The notes: generated by a model not told the origin, from the sequence alone. Numbered from the stretch's first letter, positions 7,956-15,821 are shown. The stretch: DNA of 17,043 bases from JAFGPJ01 sp964439135 (GCA_964439135.1 CAYTNN010000085.1:1-17043), one strand, 5' to 3'. Program-made: numbers and translations.

Positions 7956-8068
7956 CTGTCATCCCTGCGAAAGCAGGGATCCAGGAACGTAACGGTTTTA
8001 GTGGATTCCCGCTCCCCGCTTTCGCGGGGACAAGTTTACACCTGCGAAAGCAGGTGCGGGAATGACAG
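7956..8068. repeat. 113-bp three-hairpin REP/MITE-like element
   Basis: The element is bounded by CTGTCAT at 7956-7962 and ATGACAG at 8062-8068, an inverted terminal repeat. Inside are three hairpins. ATCCCTGC-GAAA-GCAGGGAT is at 7961-7980, TCCCCGC-TTTC-GCGGGGA at 8013-8030 (inverted orientation), and CACCTGC-GAAA-GCAGGTG at 8039-8056. The shared unit (CCTGCGAAAGCAGG with ATCCAG-type flanks) resembles dispersed repeats I recall from many bacterial genomes, usually outside genes. No ORF of its own is present. It sits in the only large gap of the operon (7920-8156) and could fold in the mRNA to tune or partly block read-through to the distal genes. A weak -10 like GATAAT at 8129-8134 in the same gap lacks a good -35. 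Confidence 0.78.
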
Positions 8069-8144
8069 ATTGTGCTATGTTGTTATTATTGAACGACTTG
8101 TTTGGAACATTGTCGTGCCGAACGATGCGATAATCTTTACTATC

Positions 8145-8149
8145 AGGAG
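8145..8149 (+). promoter_or_regulatory. AGGAG ribosome binding site deciding the start of ABC ATPase 2
   Basis: AGGAG with a 7-nt spacer precedes ATG 8157. The frame stays open back to 8001, but that extension reads through the hairpin repeat and does not look like protein. Confidence 0.8.
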
Positions 8150-8156
8150 TATTAAT

Positions 8157-8864
8157 ATGAGCAAATCAAACGAATTATTAATCCATGTAGAAGATCTGCA
8201 AAAGGTCTTTGTCACCGAGGAAGTGGAGACCCATGCCCTGTCCGGCGTCCATTTGAAAATCCGAAAGGGAGAATACATTGCAATCTCCGGTCCTTCCGGC
8301 TGCGGCAAATCCACTTTGCTGTCTATTCTGGGTCTGCTGGATTCACCCACAGACGGCAGCTATCGGCTCAACGACCGCCCCGTTGCCGATCTATCCGCAT
8401 CGCAACGGGCGCGTATTCGTAATCGGGAAGTGGGCTTTATCTTTCAGAGCTTTAATCTTATCGGCGACCTGACGGTTTACGAGAATGTCGAACTGCCTCT
8501 GACCTATCAGAAGATGCCCAAGGCCAAACGCAAGGAGCAGGTACACAACGCCCTGGAGAAGGTCGGCATGGCCCACCGCATGAAGCACTACCCCAGCCAA
8601 CTGTCCGGCGGACAACAACAGCGAGTAGCTGTAGCGCGAGCTATTGTCACAGAGCCGTCCATTCTGTTGGCCGATGAACCTACAGGTAACCTGGATTCGG
8701 CTAACGGGGATACGGTCATGGAAATGTTGGCCGAGCTGCATAAAGCCGGTTCGACAATCTGCATGGTCACCCACGATCCCCGCTATACCAAACATGCCCA
8801 GCGCACTATTCACCTGTTTGATGGACGAATCGTCGAAGATGAAATCGCGGAGGGTATCGCATGA
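8157..8864 (+). CDS. ABC transporter ATP-binding protein 2 (MacB/LolD-type)
   Basis: This 235-aa ATPase has every canonical motif: Walker A GPSGCGKS (45-52), Q-loop Q97 (GFIFQSFNLIGDLTVYENV), signature LSGGQQQRVAVARA (149-162), Walker B ILLADE (169-174), a normal D-loop GNLDS, and H-loop H206 (VTHDPRY). It clearly differs from ATPase 1, which has His in the D-loop. Its stop overlaps the start of P2 (ATGATG at 8861), so the two are translationally coupled. Bases 8745-8860, encoding residues ~197-235, recur at 11487-11602 as one arm of a tandem duplication. It may pair with itself or with ATPase 1 and probably serves both P2 and P3. Confidence 0.95.
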   Translation: MSKSNELLIHVEDLQKVFVTEEVETHALSGVHLKIRKGEYIAISGPSGCGKSTLLSILGLLDSPTDGSYRLNDRPVADLSASQRARIRNREVGFIFQSFNLIGDLTVYENVELPLTYQKMPKAKRKEQVHNALEKVGMAHRMKHYPSQLSGGQQQRVAVARAIVTEPSILLADEPTGNLDSANGDTVMEMLAELHKAGSTICMVTHDPRYTKHAQRTIHLFDGRIVEDEIAEGIA

Positions 8865-11486
8865 TGGGAACGATACTTCAAGATATCCGGTATGGCATCC
8901 GCATGCTCCGCAAGAATCCCGGTTTTACAGCCATCGCCCTGATTACCCTGGCAATCGGAATCGGGGCCAATACGATGATGTCCAGCATCGCCGATTGGCT
9001 ATTGTTTCTTCAGCCCAGACATGTGAAGAACTACGAGCAGTTGGCGTGCTGCGATGTCCGCGCCGCGTCTGATTATACAACTTACATCACCATCCGTGAC
9101 AGCGTCTTGGCCTTCAGCGATGTCATGGCTCAGAGTCGCGACGGTATAGTAGGAGATGTCACTGTGGTTCGTGAGCAGACGGCCTGGCACGGCAAGGTAA
9201 CGTACGTTTCGTCGAACTACTTCTCTTTTTTGGGAGTCGCGCCGATCCTGGGGCGGGGCTTCCTGCCCGGCGAAGACCAGCAAGGCAGCGCTGCTGTCGT
9301 GGTGCTGAGCTATCCCCTCTGGCAGCGGCTGGGTGGTAGTCCGAAGCTCGTCGGCGAGTATGTGAACGTCAACGGCGCTGTTTGTCAGGTTGTCGGTGTG
9401 GCGCCGCAGGGGTTCACCGGCACCTCGCTCCTGGGGCCCAGCCTCTGGGTGCCGCTGAGCAACTGGGTGTCAATGGGCAGCATCGGAACGATTCGGATGC
9501 GGGAACAGACTCGGCCCGCCAACGCCGGGGCCGGTTGGGGCTATCCTTGGTCGCTTCATGCCATCGGACGACTCAAGCCGGGCGTGAGCATGTCGGTTGC
9601 TCAGACGCAGTTGCAGGCCTTGATCCCGCGCTTTCGAGCAGAGGATCCGAAAGAGTGGCCGGCGGCTGCTTCCTTTTCTCTTCGCCCGCCTGACCGGCTC
9701 TACCTTGATTCGATCAATCTTCCGTATCTCACCAAATACAGTCTGATCCTGATGGCCGGGTCTGTGGTCACCCTGCTGATCGTCTGCTTGAATCTGGCGA
9801 GCATGCTGATCGTGCAGGGAGCCTCGCGCCACCGTGAGATCGCCATCCGATTGGCCGTCGGCGGAGGCCGCCTGCGGATCATTCGGCAGTTGCTCGTCGA
9901 GTCTGCGCTGTTGGCGCTGCTGGGAGGAGTTCTCGGTGTTCTGCTGGCGGTCTGCGGGATGCGGATTCTCAATGTATGGTTCGCCGGCGCCAATTGGGAA
10001 GTGATGAGAGCCATCCATGTTGGTTTGGACATTCGCGTCCTGATGGCCACGCTGGGTTTCTGCCTGATCGCTACGTTGATGTTCGGGCTAAGGCCAGCAC
10101 TGAGGTTGTCCCGGCGTGACATTGCCGAGGAGATGAAGGCCTCCGGCGGCAGTGTGCTGGGTGCCATCCGTCGAAGGCGAAGCGGTCTCTCTGTGGCGGG
10201 CCAGATCGCCTTAGCCATGGTCCTGGTCCTCATCGCTGCGCTGCTGACGCGCAGTGCCCTGGAGACTGCACGGCCGGACCCGCGGTTCCACCTGGAGGAC
10301 ACGCTGGTTGTTCGGATCGATCCGGAATCGGCCGGCTATGACAAGGTCCGGAGCATGCAGGCATGCGAAACCCTGGCCGATCATCTGGCGTCCCTGCCGC
10401 CAGTCGAGGCGATGGGGACAGCAACCAACCTGTTCTACGGGGGTGGCGGGGAGCAAACGATACGCGAATACCGGCCGGGGGCAGAAGAAGGTGAGTCCAG
10501 GGGGCCTCGCGCACGGTACACCAACATGCTCGCCATAGGCCGGGACTACTTACCGGCGCTGGAGGTCCCGCTGTTGCAGGGGCGCCTCTTCGACCGGCGC
10601 GACAGTATCCCCGACGCGGAGAAGGTCGCGATCATCAATGAAACCCTGGCGCGCAGGCTTCGTCCCGATGGCAGTGCTCTCGGCTGTCTGGTCCAATGGG
10701 GCGTGGTTGAGTTTGGCGACTGGTGTCCCGATGTCTACCGGGTGGTCGGGGTCGTCGCCGACCTGCCGGACGTACAGGAGCGAGAGACGCGTCCCCAGAT
10801 GTACGTACCCGCCGGACCGGATGACTTATCTCTTTACTTCTACCTGCATGTCAGGGATCGTGAAGCGGTCGAGACTCTACGGTCGCAGATGGTCAGGGAG
10901 ATCCACCGGATCGATCCGTATATCCCGGTTCTGTCGGTGACGACTCTGGCGGAGATACGCGATGACGATATTAGAATATGGAACGCGAGATTCCACGCTC
11001 GCCTGGCATTGACGGCCGGGGTGGTGGCTTTGTTTCTGGCGGCGCTGGGCATCTACGCCATCAAGGGCTATATGGTCACGTCGCGTACGTCGGAGATCGG
11101 CATCCGCATGGCCATGGGGGCAACGCACGGGAGCATCCTGGCCATGATCCTGCGAGAAGGACTGGTGCTGACGGTGGTCGCACTGCTGGTAGGCTTGCTG
11201 CTGGGTTTGGCTGTCGCGCGGGTAGGGGCCAGCCTACTCTACGGCGTCAGCCCGGTCGATCCGGTCAGCATCGTAGCAACCGTGGCCCTGCTCGGCGGCG
11301 TTTCCCTCCTGGCCGGCTACTTCCCGGCCCGCCGGGCGGCAAAAATAGATCCGATGGAGGCATTGAGGTATGAGTGAGTTTATTATGAAAACATACGAAA
11401 CAAAAAAACAGTTGTATGCCCGGTTGTCAGGATCGCGTTTGACAGGCCGAACGGCAATCTTAACCTTCACTATACTATTGATTAGT
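8745..11486 (+). repeat. Tandem duplication, copy A (2742 bp)
   Basis: The unit runs from near the 3' end of ATPase 2 through permease P2 into the signal-peptide region of an outer-membrane-factor gene. Its left arm (8745-8860) matches 11487-11602 with 6 differences in 116 bases. Its right arm (11370-11486) matches 14133-14249 with 6 differences in 117. The permease between the arms is much more diverged from its partner in copy B. Confidence 0.88.
8861..11377 (+). CDS. Duplicated FtsX/MacB-type ABC permease P2 (ADOP-like)
   Basis: This 838-aa protein has the same plan as P1: N-terminal helix, MacB-like periplasmic domain, FtsX domain, second periplasmic domain, and a C-terminal FtsX domain ending ARRAAKIDPMEALRYE. 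The first 27 residues are identical to P3 (MMGTILQDIRYGIRMLRKNP...). The later core shares features with P1 and not P3: LFYGGGG encoded by an identical 20-base run, DHLASLP, and PxxPV motifs around the second periplasmic domain. Its interior is visibly GC-richer than the neighbours: two lines I counted, 9481-9540 and 10561-10620, have 42 and 43 G/C of 60. I chose ATG 8861, preceded by GGAGGG at 8849-8854; ATG 8864 is equally possible. Its stop overlaps the start of the chimeric ORF by 8 nt. I infer a mosaic or imported permease with unknown substrate. Confidence 0.92.
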   Translation: MMGTILQDIRYGIRMLRKNPGFTAIALITLAIGIGANTMMSSIADWLLFLQPRHVKNYEQLACCDVRAASDYTTYITIRDSVLAFSDVMAQSRDGIVGDVTVVREQTAWHGKVTYVSSNYFSFLGVAPILGRGFLPGEDQQGSAAVVVLSYPLWQRLGGSPKLVGEYVNVNGAVCQVVGVAPQGFTGTSLLGPSLWVPLSNWVSMGSIGTIRMREQTRPANAGAGWGYPWSLHAIGRLKPGVSMSVAQTQLQALIPRFRAEDPKEWPAAASFSLRPPDRLYLDSINLPYLTKYSLILMAGSVVTLLIVCLNLASMLIVQGASRHREIAIRLAVGGGRLRIIRQLLVESALLALLGGVLGVLLAVCGMRILNVWFAGANWEVMRAIHVGLDIRVLMATLGFCLIATLMFGLRPALRLSRRDIAEEMKASGGSVLGAIRRRRSGLSVAGQIALAMVLVLIAALLTRSALETARPDPRFHLEDTLVVRIDPESAGYDKVRSMQACETLADHLASLPPVEAMGTATNLFYGGGGEQTIREYRPGAEEGESRGPRARYTNMLAIGRDYLPALEVPLLQGRLFDRRDSIPDAEKVAIINETLARRLRPDGSALGCLVQWGVVEFGDWCPDVYRVVGVVADLPDVQERETRPQMYVPAGPDDLSLYFYLHVRDREAVETLRSQMVREIHRIDPYIPVLSVTTLAEIRDDDIRIWNARFHARLALTAGVVALFLAALGIYAIKGYMVTSRTSEIGIRMAMGATHGSILAMILREGLVLTVVALLVGLLLGLAVARVGASLLYGVSPVDPVSIVATVALLGGVSLLAGYFPARRAAKIDPMEALRYE

Positions 11487-11606
11487 GCCGGTTTGACAAT
11501 CTGCATGGTCACCCACGATCCTCGCTACACCAAACATGCCCAGCGCACTATTCACCTGTTTGATGGACGAATCGTCGAAGATGAAATTGCTGAGGGTACC
11601 GCATGA
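11370..11606 (+). CDS. 78-aa chimeric ORF at the duplication junction (outer-membrane-factor signal region fused to ATPase 2 C-terminus)
   Basis: Residues 1-40 (MSEFIMKTYETKKQLYAR..., then hydrophobic AILTFTILLISAG) copy the N-terminus of the outer-membrane factor at 14133, with five substitutions. From LTICMVTHDPRYTKHAQR onward it copies the last ~36 residues of ATPase 2, with one substitution after the junction (I to T before the last Ala). The switch is at 11487-11493, where both parents share a short GC-GG-T stretch. The fusion is in frame. Its ATG overlaps the P2 stop by 8 nt (GGAGG at 11356-11360), and its TGA overlaps the P3 ATG (ATGA at 11603). It therefore provides unbroken translational coupling from P2 to P3. 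The product, if stable, would be a small protein with a signal- or membrane-like helix and a severed H-loop tail lacking any ATPase site. It is probably a recombination scar kept for coupling; an active role is unproven. Confidence 0.6.
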   Translation: MSEFIMKTYETKKQLYARLSGSRLTGRTAILTFTILLISAGLTICMVTHDPRYTKHAQRTIHLFDGRIVEDEIAEGTA

Positions 11607-14249
11607 TGGGAACAATACTTCAAGATATCCGGTACGGAATTCGCATGCTCCGAAAGAATCCCGGCTTTACTGCGATTGCGCTGGTAACGCTGGCGATCGG
11701 CATCGGAGCCAATACGATTATGTTCAGCGTGGTCAATGTCCTGCTGTTTCGTCCGACACAGGTCAAGGAATCAGAGAAACTGGTCTGCTGCAAGATTCGT
11801 AACTTCGGGCTCGGAATGACACCTTATTCCGCTTATCAGACAATACGTGACGACAATCCGGTATTCAGCAATCTGATGGTCCAGGACAATGGTTTGGAAT
11901 ATGTCACCTTGGCGCATGGTCAGAAGGCCAGGCAAGTCTGCGGAATGTTCGTTTCGGCCAACTACTTCTCCTTCCTGGGTGTTAATCCCGCGTTTGGACG
12001 GGGCTTTTTCCCTGAGGAGGAACGTCAGGATGCGCCCTCCGTTACGGTCCTGAGCTTCCGTGCCTGGCAGCGACTGGGTACCGATCCGGAGATGGTGGGT
12101 CAACACGTGCGCGTCAACGGCGTATCCTGCGAGGTCATCGGTGTAGCGCCGGAGGGATTCACCGGCGTCACGCACCTCGGTCCGGACCTTTGGCTACCTC
12201 TGGGGAGCTATCTGAGCGTGGTTCGCCTGTCCCGGGGAGTGCACCGGCCCGGCAAAGAAGCGAGTGACTGGGGTTATCCCGATGTCATACCCGTAGGGCG
12301 ACTAAAACCAGGCCTGAGTATGTCGGCGGCACAGGCACAGTTGCAAGCACTTGCCCCTCGTCTCAAGGATAAATATCCGAGACAATGGAAAGCGAATTCC
12401 TCGCTCTACCTCCACCAGCCGCCCAGGTTCGCCATCATCAATGACGACAGTGAGGGGGCCGCGATGGCCGGCTTGAGTCTGGTTTTGATGGGAGTCTCTG
12501 CGGCCGTCCTGCTCATCGCGTGTCTTAACCTGGCCAGCATGATGATCGTTCAAGGAGCGAGACGCCACCGTGAGATTGCTGTTCGTTTGGCTTTGGGTGG
12601 AAACCGCATGCAAATCATACGGCAGTTGCTAATTGAATCGCTGCTTTTAGCCCTGCTGGGAGGAGTCTTCGGTCTTCTGCTGGCCTTATGGAGCATAAGA
12701 GCTCTGAATAACTGGGTTGTAGCTCTGCAATGTCCTCTTGATATCGTTGACGCATTAAGAGTAGGTTTGAGCATGCGTGTACTTCTGGTCACACTGGGTT
12801 TCTGCCTGATTGCCACCATTCTCTTCGGTCTCAGGCCGGCTCTGGGCCTGTCGCGCCGTGATATCGTTGGTGAACTGAAAGAATCAGGCAATGTTATGTT
12901 CATGCCACTGAAAAGGAAACGGGTCCGTTTATCCTTGCTTTGCCAGATTGCGCTGGCCGTCGTGCTCGTAATGGGGGCGGCACTCTTTACACGCGGAGCG
13001 GTGAAAGCTCTTAGACCCAGTTCCGAATTCAGCTTTAAAGGCAAGCTGCTCGTCAAGCTCGATACGTTCGCCGCAGGTTATGACCTTGCTCGCAACCAAC
13101 AAGTGTATGAAACTCTGGTTGACCGATTGCGGTTGCTTCCGGGAATCCGGGCTGTCAGCCTGTCGGCCTCATTCCCCTTTGCCGAGGGCGGCCGTAGCGG
13201 TTATGGCGGGGTCGTCCGCGAATACGTACCGGGCATCGAAAACGACAGGGACCGCGAAAGTGGAGGGCCTCCGCGTCTCGTCAAAGGCGGCCCTGATGTA
13301 CACATGGTCGGAGCAGATTACTTCGAGGCGCTGGGAATGCCTCTACTACAAGGCAGGCCTTTGCAACGTCTCGATAGTGTCCCCGTTGCGGAAAAGGTCG
13401 TGATCGTCGACGAACAAATCGCTCGTCGACTCCGGCCGAACGGTAACGCCCTCGGGTGTCTGATTACATTTGGTTGGGAGACGTCACCCTACCGTGTGGT
13501 AGGGATAGTACCGACTTTGCGAATTGCCACTGACGATGATATCCCATCCACTCAAATGTACTTACCGATGGCGGCCGACAGTCGGCCTACCTTTATTCAG
13601 ATTCGTGTCGCTGAGACTCTGGATGATAATGAGGTCGCCCTCCAGGAAAACATTCGTACATTTATTCGAGAGATAGATCCTCAGTTACCAATCCTGTTAC
13701 TGAAAAGTCTGGCGGACTGTTATCATGATAATCCTTTCGTTTGGACGGCGACAATAAGCGCCAAGCTGGCCGCAATCTTCGGGGCGATGGCCCTGTTCCT
13801 GGCATCGCTGGGGATTTACGCGGTGAAGGGCTATATGGTGGCGTCACGGACCTCGGAAATCGGGATTCGCAAGGCCCTGGGCGCTACGCACAGGGACATC
13901 ATGGGCATGGTTTTCCGCGAGGGAACGGTGCTGACGCTCGCCGGGCTTGTCGTCGGGCTCCTGCTGGGATTGGGCGCAGCGCGCCTGATCGCCAGCCTGC
14001 TCTACGGCATCGGTCCGGTCGATCCTATCAGCATCGCCGTAGCCGTAGCATTGCTTGGCGCCGCATCGCTGCTGGCCAGCTACTTCCCCGCCCGCCGGGC
14101 TGCAAAAATCGATCCGATGGAGGCATTGAGGTATGAGTGAGCTTATTATGAAAACATACGAAACAAAAAAACAGTTGTATGCCCGGTGGTCAGGATCGCG
14201 TTTGACAGGCCGAACGGCAATTTTAGTCTTCACTATACTATTGATTGGT
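11487..14249 (+). repeat. Tandem duplication, copy B (2763 bp)
   Basis: This is the second copy of the unit: truncated ATPase 2 tail, permease P3, then the intact outer-membrane-factor start. It is 21 bp longer than copy A, exactly the 7-residue length difference between P3 and P2. The arms are about 95% identical to copy A. Confidence 0.88.
11603..14140 (+). CDS. Duplicated FtsX/MacB-type ABC permease P3 (ADOP-like)
   Basis: This 845-aa member has the same two-FtsX architecture, ending ARRAAKIDPMEALRYE. The N-terminal 27 residues match P2 exactly, but the nucleotide sequence there already differs at about 17 of the first 120 bases, mostly silently. The cores diverge much further. In the second periplasmic domain P3 has FPFAEGG and a unique segment with VREYVPGIENDRDRE, where P1 and P2 carry FYGGGG. 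It shares TIMFSV near residue 39 with P1. The start overlaps the stop of the 78-aa chimera, with GAGGG at 11592-11596. The stop overlaps the outer-membrane-factor ATG by 8 nt. Having three permeases with different periplasmic domains suggests different substrates or partners, which is inference. Confidence 0.92.
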   Translation: MMGTILQDIRYGIRMLRKNPGFTAIALVTLAIGIGANTIMFSVVNVLLFRPTQVKESEKLVCCKIRNFGLGMTPYSAYQTIRDDNPVFSNLMVQDNGLEYVTLAHGQKARQVCGMFVSANYFSFLGVNPAFGRGFFPEEERQDAPSVTVLSFRAWQRLGTDPEMVGQHVRVNGVSCEVIGVAPEGFTGVTHLGPDLWLPLGSYLSVVRLSRGVHRPGKEASDWGYPDVIPVGRLKPGLSMSAAQAQLQALAPRLKDKYPRQWKANSSLYLHQPPRFAIINDDSEGAAMAGLSLVLMGVSAAVLLIACLNLASMMIVQGARRHREIAVRLALGGNRMQIIRQLLIESLLLALLGGVFGLLLALWSIRALNNWVVALQCPLDIVDALRVGLSMRVLLVTLGFCLIATILFGLRPALGLSRRDIVGELKESGNVMFMPLKRKRVRLSLLCQIALAVVLVMGAALFTRGAVKALRPSSEFSFKGKLLVKLDTFAAGYDLARNQQVYETLVDRLRLLPGIRAVSLSASFPFAEGGRSGYGGVVREYVPGIENDRDRESGGPPRLVKGGPDVHMVGADYFEALGMPLLQGRPLQRLDSVPVAEKVVIVDEQIARRLRPNGNALGCLITFGWETSPYRVVGIVPTLRIATDDDIPSTQMYLPMAADSRPTFIQIRVAETLDDNEVALQENIRTFIREIDPQLPILLLKSLADCYHDNPFVWTATISAKLAAIFGAMALFLASLGIYAVKGYMVASRTSEIGIRKALGATHRDIMGMVFREGTVLTLAGLVVGLLLGLGAARLIASLLYGIGPVDPISIAVAVALLGAASLLASYFPARRAAKIDPMEALRYE

Positions 14250-15821
14250 GCAGGGTGTGACACCTGGCGGCTTAAGGAATCTGTCTCAAGTGAGAATCTG
14301 AAAACAGGACTTGATAAGATTGACACGGTCCGGCTTGCCGACCATTCTATCTCACCGCCGGTGACCATCGAGCAGGCCACCGAGAAAATCGCTCAACAGG
14401 TCACGGAACCCAATGAGACACGCAAAACAGTGACATTGTTCATTGAAAAGGTGCGTGCGGCGGTTTTGGCGAATAACCTGGACATGAAAGTCGAGCTTGT
14501 CAGTCCGTCAATCGCACAACGGATACTCGATGAGCAGCAGGCAAAGTTTGAACCCACAATCTTTGGTTCCACAAATTATCAGCGGTCCGAGGCGGTGGGG
14601 ACGGGTACGATATCGAAGTCACAAACCGGCGAATTGGGAATTGAAAAGCCCTTACCGACCGGCGGAGAGATTCAAGTAGGTCTGCCGTTTAGTGACAACT
14701 ATTCCTCCGGGGGTCTTGCCGATGCGGCTGGAAGTGTTTCTTATGTCCAGTCGTTATTGCGCGGGGCGGGTACTCGTGTTAACACACAGTCGATTCGCAT
14801 CGCCGGTCATCAATGGAACATAACCAGCGCCAGGACGAAGCTGGTTGCCATTCACCTGCTGGCAAATGCCGACATTACTTACTGGCGTTTGTATGCCGCT
14901 CATAAAGAGCTTGAAGTACGCCGGGAACAGTATAAGCTGGCTCAGAATCTACTCAGCCATGCAAGAAAGAAAGTCGAGGCGGGATCGTCGCCAAGAATCG
15001 AAATTGTGCGGGCCGAAGCGGGCCTGGCCAGTCGCCTTGAGGCCGTCATTAACACTGAAACCGCGGTCCGGAGCCGGCAACGAGACATCCTTAGCATCAT
15101 GAACCATGCCGATACGCCGCTGGAGGCCGCCGTGGATATTGTGACAGAAACCGAGCCGAATCCATTGGGCCTGGAACTGGATGATAATCAACTTGTCGAG
15201 CAGGCCCTGGCCAATCGAATGGAAATGATGGAATTAGAGCAGCTTTTGACCATCGATGACCTCAATATCGAGCTGGCTCGCAATGCACTTTTGCCGAACC
15301 TTACGTTAAGCTACACATATACGGCAAGAGCACAGGACGGCGCCTTGCGCAGCACTTTTGAGGACCTCCCGGGAAATTCATTCGACGGCCATTCGGTCGG
15401 AATTTCTGCCGCCATACCTTTTGGTAACCGCGCAGGCAAGGCGCGTTTGCAGCGAGCAAAGCTCGAAAAAATACAGGATATGTCCACACATGACAGATAC
15501 CAGCAAATTATCCGGCAGGATGTCTACGATGCGGTTAGTGATTTACGTAGAGACTGGCGCCGTATTCTCGCCGCTAAACAAAGTGTGACTGCCGCTTACA
15601 GGAACTACCAGGTAGAGCAAACTCAGTTTGAACTTGGCAAACGAACAAGTACGGATGTTCTGTTCTCGGCCACCAATCTCGCGGAGGCACAATTAAGCAT
15701 GATTCGTGCTCTTGCCGATTACGAAATTGCCCAGATCAACCTGGCCCGCGCCACCGGCACTCTTTTAGGTCATGGACAAATCCTCATAGCCTCTGTAGAT
15801 ATCGATGTAAGAAATCCTTAA
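14133..15821 (+). CDS. TolC/OprM-like outer-membrane efflux factor
   Basis: This 562-aa protein would form the outer-membrane channel that completes the exporter. A basic N-terminus (MKTYETKKQLYARWSGSRLTGR) precedes a hydrophobic stretch (29-40) and Cys42. Two OEP-type repeats follow. The first starts near VRAAVLANNLDMKVELVSP (107-125), with long helices such as LAQNLLSHARKKVEAGSSPRIEI. The second starts near LVEQALANRMEMMELE and ends with FELGKRTSTDVLFSATNLAEAQ and LARATGTLL. The Cys suggests an OprM-like lipoprotein, but the box reads GAGC, so position -3 is Gly instead of Leu/Val/Ile, and Asp follows the Cys. ATG 14133 has GGAGG at 14119-14123 and overlaps the P3 stop by 8 nt; ATG 14148 is an alternative. 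Its first ~117 bases recur at 11370. Confidence 0.9.
   Translation: MSELIMKTYETKKQLYARWSGSRLTGRTAILVFTILLIGAGCDTWRLKESVSSENLKTGLDKIDTVRLADHSISPPVTIEQATEKIAQQVTEPNETRKTVTLFIEKVRAAVLANNLDMKVELVSPSIAQRILDEQQAKFEPTIFGSTNYQRSEAVGTGTISKSQTGELGIEKPLPTGGEIQVGLPFSDNYSSGGLADAAGSVSYVQSLLRGAGTRVNTQSIRIAGHQWNITSARTKLVAIHLLANADITYWRLYAAHKELEVRREQYKLAQNLLSHARKKVEAGSSPRIEIVRAEAGLASRLEAVINTETAVRSRQRDILSIMNHADTPLEAAVDIVTETEPNPLGLELDDNQLVEQALANRMEMMELEQLLTIDDLNIELARNALLPNLTLSYTYTARAQDGALRSTFEDLPGNSFDGHSVGISAAIPFGNRAGKARLQRAKLEKIQDMSTHDRYQQIIRQDVYDAVSDLRRDWRRILAAKQSVTAAYRNYQVEQTQFELGKRTSTDVLFSATNLAEAQLSMIRALADYEIAQINLARATGTLLGHGQILIASVDIDVRNP

Noticed and set aside
7956..8068. Reading the three hairpins as a CRISPR array
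   Set aside because: The units are palindromic, alternate in orientation and are spaced irregularly, with no common spacer length. This fits a REP/MITE-like element.
8104..8120. Possible second sigma-54 promoter before ATPase 2 (TGGAAC ... TGC)
   Set aside because: The spacing between GG and GC is one base too long and the -12 element is poor.
8001..8156. Upstream extension of ABC ATPase 2
   Set aside because: It translates through the hairpin repeat. A strong AGGAG with a 7-nt spacer marks ATG 8157.
9470..10302. Long minus-strand ORFs inside P2 (182 and 200 aa)
   Set aside because: They are shadows of the GC-rich permease coding frame, composed of low-complexity R/S/Q-rich sequence with no family resemblance.
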